Assembly (NCBI GenBank): GCA_965222215.1 | Contig: OZ244931.1 | Span: 2,914,001 to 2,978,000, forward strand | DNA from: JABJAG01 sp965222215 | GTDB taxonomy: Bacteria > Pseudomonadota > Alphaproteobacteria > UBA6615 | DNA length: 64,000 nt | Reading direction: 5' to 3' | In this document: piece by piece, positions 52,659-60,332 of the stretch | Position numbering within the stretch: the first letter of the stretch is position 1 | How the letters are laid out: each line of letters starts with the position of its first letter | The notes under the pieces: generated by a model | The model's database searches: none | What the model saw: only the letters and a program-made list of their open reading frames with translations | What the model was told of the DNA's origin: nothing | Made by a program: the position numbers and the translations under genes

Positions 52659-52697
52659 ATCCTCCCGTGCCGCAAGGCGGCTCGGGACCGCCGGCCT

Positions 52698-53927
52698 CTA
52701 CTTTGCGGGACGAAGCTTCTTAACGGTTTCGTCGTCCGGCAGGTAGTCCGCACCGTCGGCGTAGCGGAAATCCACCATCACGCCACGGCCGTCCGCTTGC
52801 GACGTGCGCCCGACATAGGCGCCCATCGTCGACTGGTTGTCGATGGTCCGATACACGATCGGGCCGAACGGCGTGTCGACTTCGAGCCCTTCCATGGCGG
52901 CGACCATGGCTTCGGTATCGGTCGATCCCGCTTTCTCCAGCATGGCCGCGATGGTCAGGATCGTGTTGTAGCCGACGACCGAGCCCGCACGCGGGTAGTC
53001 ATCGAAGCGATCCTCGTAGGCCGCGCGAAACGCCAGATGCTCCGGTGTGTTGATCGCCTGCCAGGGATAGCCGGTCACGATCCAGCCGTCCGGCGCTTCG
53101 CCTTTCAGCGGGTCGAGATATTCCGGCTCACCCGTCAGCAGGCTGACCACCTCGCGGTCCTCGAACAAACCGCGCAGCTGTCCCTCGCGCACGAACTTGG
53201 CAAGGTCGATGGAGAAGGTAACGTTATAGATCGCGTCCGGCTTGGCCTGGGCCAGCGCCTGGACGGTCGCACCCGCATCGATCTTGAAAAGCGCCGGCCA
53301 TTGCTCCTCGACGAACTCGACGTCGGGCCGCTTCGCCTTGAGCACTTCCTTGAAGGCCTTCACGGCCGACTGGCCGTACTCGTAGTTCGGCGCGACCGTC
53401 GCCCAGCGCTTGGCGGGAAGCTTCGCCGCTTCCTCGGCGAGCATGGCGGCCTGCATGTAGGTCGAGGGCCGGAGACGGAAGGTGTACGGGTTCCCCTTGG
53501 ACCAGACGACCGCGTCGGACAGCGGCTCTGACGCCACGAACAGCGTCTTGGTACGGTTGGCGAAATCCGCCACCGCGAGGCCGATATTCGACAGGAACGT
53601 CCCCGCGATCAGGTCGACCTTTTCGCGGCGGACGAGTTCCTCGGCGAATTTCACGGCTTCGGCCGGCTTGCCGCCGTCGTCGCGTGAAATCACTTCGAGC
53701 GGTCGGCCGAGAACGCCGCCGCGCCCGTTGACCTCCTCGAGCGCGAGTTGCCAGCCGTTTCGGTACGGCACCGTGAACGCCGCGAGCGGCCCGGTGTAGC
53801 TGTTGATCTCGCCGATCCGGATCGGATCTGCCGCGTGCGACGGGCCGGTGCCGAAACCGGCCACGAGAAAGGTGAGAAGAGCGCCCAACAGGGCAGGAAG
53901 GTGCAATCGAACGTTCATGCGCCGCAT
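52698..53927 (-). CDS. livK: Liv-type ABC transporter substrate-binding protein (LivK)
   Basis: A 409-residue periplasmic protein. Residues 1-29 are a signal peptide (LPALLGALLTFLVAGFGTGP, cleavage near SHAAD). The mature start IRIGEINSYTGPLAAFTVPY, GGRPLEV-type loop and EELVRREKVDLIAGTFLSNI are type I binding-fold marks. AGGAG lies eight bases before ATG 53927. It is the first gene of the transporter operon; 39 bases separate it from the permease, with a small GC hairpin between that could lower downstream expression. Confidence 0.94.
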   Translation of the reverse strand: MRRMNVRLHLPALLGALLTFLVAGFGTGPSHAADPIRIGEINSYTGPLAAFTVPYRNGWQLALEEVNGRGGVLGRPLEVISRDDGGKPAEAVKFAEELVRREKVDLIAGTFLSNIGLAVADFANRTKTLFVASEPLSDAVVWSKGNPYTFRLRPSTYMQAAMLAEEAAKLPAKRWATVAPNYEYGQSAVKAFKEVLKAKRPDVEFVEEQWPALFKIDAGATVQALAQAKPDAIYNVTFSIDLAKFVREGQLRGLFEDREVVSLLTGEPEYLDPLKGEAPDGWIVTGYPWQAINTPEHLAFRAAYEDRFDDYPRAGSVVGYNTILTIAAMLEKAGSTDTEAMVAAMEGLEVDTPFGPIVYRTIDNQSTMGAYVGRTSQADGRGVMVDFRYADGADYLPDDETVKKLRPAK

Positions 53928-54091
53928 GATCGTTTCTCCTGTGCAGTCAATCTATGTTCCCGGCGCGTTTTCCGCGCTCTTCCGTTCCCCAAATTCGGCG
54001 ATCAACGGTTCGCCGTCCCGCATCATATGGTCCTTCACCGTCGAAGGTCGATCCCCTGATTTGCCCTGTTCGAAATCGGGTGAAACTCGCG

Positions 54092-54120
54092 TTGGTACCA
54101 CCGCGTGCATTGGCTATAGT
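54092..54120 (+). promoter_or_regulatory. Sigma-70-type promoter of the NADP reductase gene
   Basis: TTGGTA (54092-54097), a 17-base spacer and TATAGT (54115-54120), 22 bases before the ATG, so the leader is very short. Confidence 0.65.
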
Positions 54121-54142
54121 TTCCCGGTTCTAGGGAGGGACC

Positions 54143-55444
54143 ATGACAATCAATGTTGCTGTTATCGGCTCGGGTCCGAGCGGATTCTATACGGTGGATG
54201 CGCTTCTGAAGAGCGACAAAGACGTACACGTCGATATCATCGAACGGCTGCCGACCCCCTTCGGCCTCATTCGAGGCGGTGTGGCGCCCGATCACCAGAC
54301 CACCAAGAAAGTCGCGCGCGTCTATGAAAAGACCGCGCTGTCGGACGGTGTCGGCTACTTCGGCAACGTGGAGGTCGGTCGCGATGTCTCTATCGAGGAA
54401 CTGAAAGACATCTACGACGCCATCGTGCTGGCCGTGGGCGCGCCGCGCGACCGCAAACTGGGCATTCCCGGCGAGGACAAGGCCAACGTGTACGGCTCGG
54501 CGGATTTCGTCGGCTGGTACAACGGCCATCCCGATTTTACCGACCTGGAACCCGACCTCGACATCGACACGGTGGTCGTGATCGGTAACGGAAACGTCGC
54601 CGTCGACGTGGCCCGCGTCCTGGTCAAGACCGACGACGAGATGGCCGAGACGGACATCGCGCATCACGCCGCCGATGCTATCGAGGCATCCCCGATCCGG
54701 GACGTCTACATGGTCGGCCGGCGCGGCCCCATCGAAGCCAAGTTCACGAACGTCGAATTGCGCGAGATGGGCAAGCTGGACGACTGCGTGCCCGTCATCG
54801 ACCCCGATGTGCTGCCCGAGGAGGTCGAGGGAGACTGGTCCGACCGCGACCGGCGCCTCAAGGAACGCAACCTCGCCACCCTGAAAGAGTTCCCGGACGT
54901 CGATCCGACGGGCAAATCCAAGCGCGTGCACTTCACCTTTTATGCAAAACCGGTCGAAATTCTCGGCGGGGACAAGGTCGAGGGGATTCGCTTCGAGCGC
55001 ACCAGGGTCGAGGACGGCCGCTCGGTCGGGACCGGCGAGACATTCGACATTGCCTGCGGCATGGTGGTGCCCGCTATCGGGTATTTCTCCGAACCCTTCC
55101 CCGGTGTCCCGTTCGACGAAGAGAACGGCATCGTGGTCCATGACGACGGACGCGTGGGCGGCAGCGTCTACGCCGTCGGCTGGATCAAGCGCGGCCCGAC
55201 CGGTGTCATCGGCTCGAACAAGCCGGACGGGGAACAGGCCGCACGCCAGATATTCGAGGATATCGCCGAGGGTTCGAAACCGGGCAGTCGCGCGCTCGCG
55301 GACCTGCTCGCCGAGCGCAATGTCCGCGCCATCACCTACCAGGACTGGCAGGCCATCGACGAGGCGGAGACGGCATCGGCACGCCCCGGCGCGCCGCGGC
55401 GCAAGTTCGTCACCGTCGATGAAATGATCAGCGCGCTTGACTGA
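54143..55444 (+). CDS. Adrenodoxin-reductase-type ferredoxin-NADP reductase (FprA-like)
   Basis: A 433-residue FAD protein. The FAD loop is VIGSGPSGFYTVDALL (7-22), LPTPFGLIRGGVAPDH is the adrenodoxin-reductase signature, VVVIGNGNVAVDVARVLV is the NADP site and GWIKRGPTGVIGSNKPDGE closes the FAD site. It passes electrons between NADPH and ferredoxin. It has its own promoter and stands just upstream of korAB, whose reduced ferredoxin is a plausible partner. Confidence 0.93.
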   Translation: MTINVAVIGSGPSGFYTVDALLKSDKDVHVDIIERLPTPFGLIRGGVAPDHQTTKKVARVYEKTALSDGVGYFGNVEVGRDVSIEELKDIYDAIVLAVGAPRDRKLGIPGEDKANVYGSADFVGWYNGHPDFTDLEPDLDIDTVVVIGNGNVAVDVARVLVKTDDEMAETDIAHHAADAIEASPIRDVYMVGRRGPIEAKFTNVELREMGKLDDCVPVIDPDVLPEEVEGDWSDRDRRLKERNLATLKEFPDVDPTGKSKRVHFTFYAKPVEILGGDKVEGIRFERTRVEDGRSVGTGETFDIACGMVVPAIGYFSEPFPGVPFDEENGIVVHDDGRVGGSVYAVGWIKRGPTGVIGSNKPDGEQAARQIFEDIAEGSKPGSRALADLLAERNVRAITYQDWQAIDEAETASARPGAPRRKFVTVDEMISALD

Positions 55445-55588
55445 CCCACGAAAGCACCTAGGTGTCGGCAGAGAAACATAGTTTTGACTTGCAACCCATG
55501 CGGATGCGGCTGAATCTGGAAACGAGTTGTTCGCGTCCGAACGAATTAATCGACAAACAAGCGAATACATACGGGAGGGCTTTGCCCT

Positions 55589-57457
55589 ATGTCTGAGGCA
55601 GCGGCCATAGATCGGCCGGAAGACGAACGCCAGGAAATCGAATCCGCCGTCGTGCGGTTCGCCGGCGATTCCGGCGACGGCATGCAGTTGACCGGCAGCC
55701 AGTTCACCATGACCGCGGCGATCGAGGGCAACGATCTCGCGACCTTCCCGGATTTCCCGGCTGAGATTCGCGCGCCCGCCGGCACCACGTTCGGCGTCTC
55801 GGCGTTCCAGATCAATTTCGGTGCGCGCAAGATCATGACATCGGGCGACCAGCTGGATGTCCTGATCGCCATGAACCCGGCAGCGCTGATCACCAACCTT
55901 GAAGACGTGAAGCCGGGCGGCATCGTGATCGCCGACTCGGGTGCCTTCTCGGATCGCAACCTTGCGAAAGCGGGTTACGACGAGAACCCGTTGGAAAACA
56001 ACAGCCTCGACGGCTACCGGGTCGTGAAAATCGACATGTCCCGCCTCACGGTGGAGGCGGTGAAGGAATTCGGCCTTTCCAACAAGGAAGCGCTGCGTTC
56101 CAAGAACATGTGGGCCCTGGGACTGGTCTATTGGATGTACGGACGCAAACGTCAGGCGTCGGTCGATTGGCTGAAGTCCAAGTTCGCCTCGAAGCCGGAA
56201 ATCGCGGACGCCAACATCGCCGCGCTCAACGCCGGCCACGCCTTCGGCGAAACCGCGGAGATGCCTGCCGAACTCGGCACGTTCGAGGTCGAGACAGCCG
56301 ATATCGCGCCGGGCACCTACCGCACGATCACAGGCGCGGAATCGGTATCGCTTGGGCTCCTCGCCGGTTCCCAGCTCGCCGGATTGAATATCGCGTTCTG
56401 CTCCTATCCGATCACCCCCGCATCGAGCCTGTTGCACCAGCTTGCCCGGATGAAGGAATTCGGCGTGGTCACCTTCCAGGCCGAGGACGAGATCGCCGCC
56501 GCGGCGGCGGCTATCGGCGCCTCGTATGCCGGCTCTCTCGGAATGACCTCGAGCTCGGGTCCCGGCATCGCGCTGAAGGGAGAAGCGATCGGGCTCGCCA
56601 TTGCAACCGAACTGCCGCTCATCATCGTGAATTCGCAGCGCGCGGGTCCGTCCACCGGCATGCCGACCAAGACCGAACAGTCAGACCTCTACCAGGCGGT
56701 CTATGGGCGCAACGCGGACGCGCCGATGCCGGTCCTGTCCGTCTCGACCCCGTCCGACGGCTACGAGGTTGCCATCGAGGCAGTGCGCATCGCGACCAAG
56801 TACATGACCCCGGTGATGCTGCTCACCGATGGCTACATCACCAATGCGTCGGAGCCCTGGCGCATTCCCGATCCGGACGATCACGAACGTTTCGATGTGA
56901 CCTTCCGGACCGACCCGGAAAACTTCCACCCGTTCGTGCGCGACGACAAGACGCTCGCACGGCCCTGGGTGAAGCCGGGCACCCCGGAACTGATGCACCG
57001 CATCGGCGGGATCGAGCGCTCCTATGACTCGGGTCACATCTCATACGATCCCGACAACCACCAGAAAATGACGGATGTCCGTGCGGCGAAGGTCAACGGA
57101 ATCGCCGACGACATTCCCGAACAGGGAGTCTCCGCCGGTGAAGCGTCCGGCAAACTGGCGATTGTGGGCTGGGGGTCGACCTACGGTCCGATCAATCGGG
57201 CCGTGAACAACATGCGCGACGAAGGTTTCGACGTGTCGCACATCCATTTGCGTCACATCTGGCCGCTGCCGCGAAACCTCAAGGACCTGTTGTCCGATTT
57301 CGAACAGGTGGTTGTCGCCGAGATGAACACCGGCCAGTTGCGCACGGTCTTGCGCGCCGAATATCTGGTCCCCGCCGAAGGCCTGAACAAGGTGAACGGC
57401 AAGCCATTCCTGATTGCGGAGCTCGAAGACGCGATCCGCAGCCGGTTGGAGAAATAA
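55589..57457 (+). CDS. korA: 2-oxoglutarate:ferredoxin oxidoreductase, alpha (fused gamma-alpha) subunit
   Basis: A 622-residue subunit. The N-terminal gamma domain (about 15-215) starts VVRFAGDSGDGMQLTGSQFT and contains FPDFPAEIRAPAGTTFGVSA; the alpha domain follows with CSYPITPASSLLHQLARMKE, FQAEDEIAAAAAAIGASYAG, TSSSGPGIALKGEAIGLAIA and QRAGPSTGMPTKTEQSDLYQ. The fusion is normal for the two-subunit KorAB type. It decarboxylates a 2-oxoacid with CoA and reduces ferredoxin, or runs in reverse. GGGAGG precedes the ATG. KorB follows at one base. Confidence 0.95.
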   Translation: MSEAAAIDRPEDERQEIESAVVRFAGDSGDGMQLTGSQFTMTAAIEGNDLATFPDFPAEIRAPAGTTFGVSAFQINFGARKIMTSGDQLDVLIAMNPAALITNLEDVKPGGIVIADSGAFSDRNLAKAGYDENPLENNSLDGYRVVKIDMSRLTVEAVKEFGLSNKEALRSKNMWALGLVYWMYGRKRQASVDWLKSKFASKPEIADANIAALNAGHAFGETAEMPAELGTFEVETADIAPGTYRTITGAESVSLGLLAGSQLAGLNIAFCSYPITPASSLLHQLARMKEFGVVTFQAEDEIAAAAAAIGASYAGSLGMTSSSGPGIALKGEAIGLAIATELPLIIVNSQRAGPSTGMPTKTEQSDLYQAVYGRNADAPMPVLSVSTPSDGYEVAIEAVRIATKYMTPVMLLTDGYITNASEPWRIPDPDDHERFDVTFRTDPENFHPFVRDDKTLARPWVKPGTPELMHRIGGIERSYDSGHISYDPDNHQKMTDVRAAKVNGIADDIPEQGVSAGEASGKLAIVGWGSTYGPINRAVNNMRDEGFDVSHIHLRHIWPLPRNLKDLLSDFEQVVVAEMNTGQLRTVLRAEYLVPAEGLNKVNGKPFLIAELEDAIRSRLEK

Positions 57458-57458
57458 C

Positions 57459-58484
57459 ATGAACGTCCAGAGCCCCCCGGAAAAGCTGACCGCGCGCGAC
57501 TACGCGACCGATCAGGAAGTTCGCTGGTGTCCCGGCTGCGGTGACTACGCCATCCTCAAGGGTGTGCAGAACACGCTGGCCCAGCTCGAGGCCGACCCGA
57601 AGAACACGGTGTTCGTGTCCGGCATCGGCTGCGCGGCACGCTTCCCCTATTACATGGAAACCTACGGCTTCCATACGATCCACGGCCGCTCGCCGGCCGT
57701 CGCATCGGGCGTCAAGCTTGCCAATCCCGAGCTCGACGTCTGGGTCGTCGGCGGGGACGGCGACATGCTGTCGATCGGCGGCAACCACACGATGCATGCC
57801 ATTCGGCGCAACGTCGATCTGCAGATCCTGCTGTTCAACAACCAGATCTACGGATTGACCAAGGGGCAGTATTCGCCGACCTCGAAAATCGGCACCCGTT
57901 CGCCCTCGACGCCGCTGGGCTCCATCGACAACCCGGTCTCGGCCGCCCAGTTCGCGCTCGGCGTCGGCGGCACGTTCGTGGCTCGCTCGTCCGACATCCT
58001 GCAGAAGCACATGCCCGAGGTCCTCAAGCGCGCCTATGCCCACAAGGGCGCGTCCTTCGTCGAGATTTTCCAGAACTGCATTGTCTACAACGACGGCGCC
58101 TTCAAGCATTTCACCGAAAAAAGCGTCCAGGACGACATGCAGATCCATGTCGAGAACGGTCAGCCGCTGCGTTACGGCAAGGACGGCGAAAAAGGCCTCG
58201 TCCTGAACAGGGACGAGATGCGCCTCGAAGCCGTCGTGATCGGCGAGAACGGCGTGACGGAAGACGACATCGCCGTGCATGACGAGACCAACCGCTCGCT
58301 CGCAACGATGCTCGCCCAGATGGACCCGCCGACCATGCCGGTCGCGCTCGGCGTTCTGTACTGCGAGGCGGCCCCGACCTACGAGACGTCGGTCCACGCG
58401 CAGATTGAGCAGGCCCGCGAGAAGAGCGGCGAAGGTGACCTGAAGAAGCTTCTCCACAAGGGCCAGACCTGGACCGTCGGGTAA
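57459..58484 (+). CDS. korB: 2-oxoglutarate:ferredoxin oxidoreductase, beta subunit
   Basis: A 341-residue thiamine-diphosphate and Fe-S subunit. CPGCG has Cys24 and Cys27, GIGCAARF Cys58, and a fourth Cys sits in FQNCIVYN near 208, matching a 4Fe-4S cluster. The TPP/Mg site is GGDGDMLSIGGNH (98-110) with NNQIYGLTKGQYSPTS following. The true start is ATG 57459 with TTGGAG upstream. It forms the working enzyme with KorA; such complexes in aerobic alphaproteobacteria are of the oxygen-tolerant type. Confidence 0.95.
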   Translation: MNVQSPPEKLTARDYATDQEVRWCPGCGDYAILKGVQNTLAQLEADPKNTVFVSGIGCAARFPYYMETYGFHTIHGRSPAVASGVKLANPELDVWVVGGDGDMLSIGGNHTMHAIRRNVDLQILLFNNQIYGLTKGQYSPTSKIGTRSPSTPLGSIDNPVSAAQFALGVGGTFVARSSDILQKHMPEVLKRAYAHKGASFVEIFQNCIVYNDGAFKHFTEKSVQDDMQIHVENGQPLRYGKDGEKGLVLNRDEMRLEAVVIGENGVTEDDIAVHDETNRSLATMLAQMDPPTMPVALGVLYCEAAPTYETSVHAQIEQAREKSGEGDLKKLLHKGQTWTVG

Positions 58485-58596
58485 ATCGACCCGGACAAAC
58501 CCGCGCGCCCGTCGCGAACCACTGCGACCGATGGGCGCGCCGGCTTGCGCTTCAAGCCACGGCCTTTCACATTCCGGCGCGAACCGGATGTGAGCC

Positions 58597-59724
58597 GTGA
58601 GCCCCCTGAACCCCACCGCCGACGACACTGCCCCGACCGCCTACCGGCCGCCCCACGCCGTCGGGATCTGGCTGCTGGCGTGTGCCGGCATGGTGTTCGC
58701 AATGGTGGTCATCGGCGGCATCACACGCCTGACCGGCTCGGGCCTGTCGATGGTCGAATGGCGGCCGGTTTTCGGTTTCCTGCCGCCGCTGTCCGAAGTC
58801 GCCTGGCAGCGGGTCTTCGATCTCTACCGCGCCACGCCCCAGTATCTCGAGGTCAATGCGGGCATGTCGCTGGCCGAGTTCCGCGGCATTTTCTGGTGGG
58901 AGTACATCCACCGCGTGTGGGGCCGGCTGATCGGGCTGGTATTTTTCCTGCCGTTTGTCTGGTTCCTGCTGCGCGGCCATGTGCGCGGTGCACTGGTGTG
59001 GAAGCTCACCGGCATTTTCCTGCTTGGTGCCGCGCAGGCCGTGCTGGGTTGGTACATGGTCAGGAGCGGCCTCGTCGACGTGCCCGAGGTCAGCCAGTAC
59101 CGGCTGGCGGCGCACCTGTTGCTCGCCTTCCTGATCCATGCGCTGCTGGTCTGGACCGCCCTGTCGGTGCTCGTCCCCGAACGAATGTCGGTATCCGACG
59201 CCGCGTTCCGCGGCGCGCGCAAACTGGCCCTGCTGGCGCTCGCCCTCGTCGCGGTCACGATCGTGTCCGGCGCGTTCGTCGCCGGCACCGACGCCGGCTT
59301 TACCTACAACAGCTTCCCGCTGATGGACGGGCGGATCGTGCCCGATGGCTATTTCGACACGCCGCTCGCGCCGTTCGAAGACATCGCCACGATCCAGTTT
59401 CACCACCGCGTGCTGGCCCTCGTGACCTTCGCGACCATCGTCGCGCTCTGGTGGCGTTCGCGCTGGCTGGCGCTGATCCCGCGCGCGCGCCTCGCCGCGA
59501 ACCTGTTCGCCGCCGCGGCGCTGGCCCAGGTCGCGCTGGGGATTTCGGCGCTGCTGCTGGTCGTACCGGTGGCGCTGGGAGCGGCGCACCAGGCCGGGGC
59601 AGTTGTCTTGCTGACTGTGGCCACCTGGTTTTTCTTTGAACTGCGGCACCCGCGGATTGCGGGTGCACAACCGGCTGTAGATCCCCGGTCATCCCAAGGA
59701 CAGAGTATTCCGAAACAGGATTGA
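58597..59724 (+). CDS. ctaA: Heme A synthase (COX15/CtaA, type 2)
   Basis: A 375-residue inner-membrane protein with eight hydrophobic segments. VVIGGITRLTGSGLSMVEWR, FWWEYIHRVWGRLIGLVFFL with the heme-ligand His, SQYRLAAHLLLAFLIHALLV, GAFVAGTDAGFTYNSFPLMD and FHHRVLALVTFATIVAL are the paired heme-binding halves. It oxidises heme O to heme A for cytochrome aa3 oxidase, showing an aerobic respiratory chain. The start is GTG 58597. No ctaB or cox genes are adjacent. Confidence 0.95.
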   Translation: MSPLNPTADDTAPTAYRPPHAVGIWLLACAGMVFAMVVIGGITRLTGSGLSMVEWRPVFGFLPPLSEVAWQRVFDLYRATPQYLEVNAGMSLAEFRGIFWWEYIHRVWGRLIGLVFFLPFVWFLLRGHVRGALVWKLTGIFLLGAAQAVLGWYMVRSGLVDVPEVSQYRLAAHLLLAFLIHALLVWTALSVLVPERMSVSDAAFRGARKLALLALALVAVTIVSGAFVAGTDAGFTYNSFPLMDGRIVPDGYFDTPLAPFEDIATIQFHHRVLALVTFATIVALWWRSRWLALIPRARLAANLFAAAALAQVALGISALLLVVPVALGAAHQAGAVVLLTVATWFFFELRHPRIAGAQPAVDPRSSQGQSIPKQD

Positions 59725-59829
59725 TCCGACAATTCATAACGCCCGTACAGAGTTCGGACGCAGAAACAAGTTGCCGGAAATCGCCGGCAACCCCTGTGTT
59801 CGCAATTACCTTGATTGGAGCGTTTCCAA

Positions 59830-60261
59830 ATGGATTTCAAAACCGGAACGATCAGTTTTCTCGCCGCAATGTGTCTCACCGCCGCCGCGCACGCGGACGG
59901 ACACAAGCATGCAGGCATGATGAAGGAGGTGATGGGCGCCGATCAGGACGTGTCCGGCGGCACCGTGACCGCCGAGAAGATTGTCGCCGGCGCGAACGGG
60001 TGGCTGGTTGTCCATCGCACCGACAGTTCCATGAAGCCGGGTCCCGTCATCGGTTTCGCACCGCTGAAGAAGGGCGAAAACGCGGACGTGACGGCTATTC
60101 TGCAGGAGCCGGTGAAGTCTGGAGAGATGCTGATGCTCATGCTCCACGGCGAAGCCGGTGGGAACAAGACCGGCGTCTTCGAGTACACGCTGGGCGCCAA
60201 GGAAGACGGCCCCGTGAAAGTCGACGGCAAGCTGGTGACGAGCGTCATCACCGCGAAGTAG
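59830..60261 (+). CDS. Small periplasmic protein, DUF7282-like
   Basis: A 143-residue protein with a signal peptide (TISFLAAMCLTAAAHAD, cleavage near residue 22) and a His-rich start HKHAGMMK. The rest looks like a small beta-sandwich: GWLVVHRTDSSMKPGPVIGF, MLMLMLHGEAGGNKTGVFEY, VKVDGKLVTSVITAK. This resembles the DUF7282 domain of archaeal and bacterial surface proteins (weak, from memory). TTGGAG lies nine bases upstream. It is monocistronic, with a perfect inverted repeat at 59770-59791 upstream and a hairpin after. Function unknown. Confidence 0.75.
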   Translation: MDFKTGTISFLAAMCLTAAAHADGHKHAGMMKEVMGADQDVSGGTVTAEKIVAGANGWLVVHRTDSSMKPGPVIGFAPLKKGENADVTAILQEPVKSGEMLMLMLHGEAGGNKTGVFEYTLGAKEDGPVKVDGKLVTSVITAK

Positions 60262-60288
60262 CCAAAACTTCAGCAAACATGTTTGACG

Positions 60289-60316
60289 ATCGGGACCGCC
60301 GCGAGGCGGTCCCGAT
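60289..60316. terminator. Perfect 12-bp hairpin between convergent genes
   Basis: Stem 60289-60300 with 60305-60316 around a GCGA loop. It is followed by TGCGTTTCT on the plus strand. The U-tract is modest, but position between two convergent stops supports termination. Confidence 0.65.
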
Positions 60317-60332
60317 TGCGTTTCTAGCGGTG

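Noticed and set aside
54035..56437. 800-codon open frame on the minus strand over the NADP reductase and korA
   Set aside because: Covers two well recognised plus-strand genes; composition is typical antisense, with no motif.
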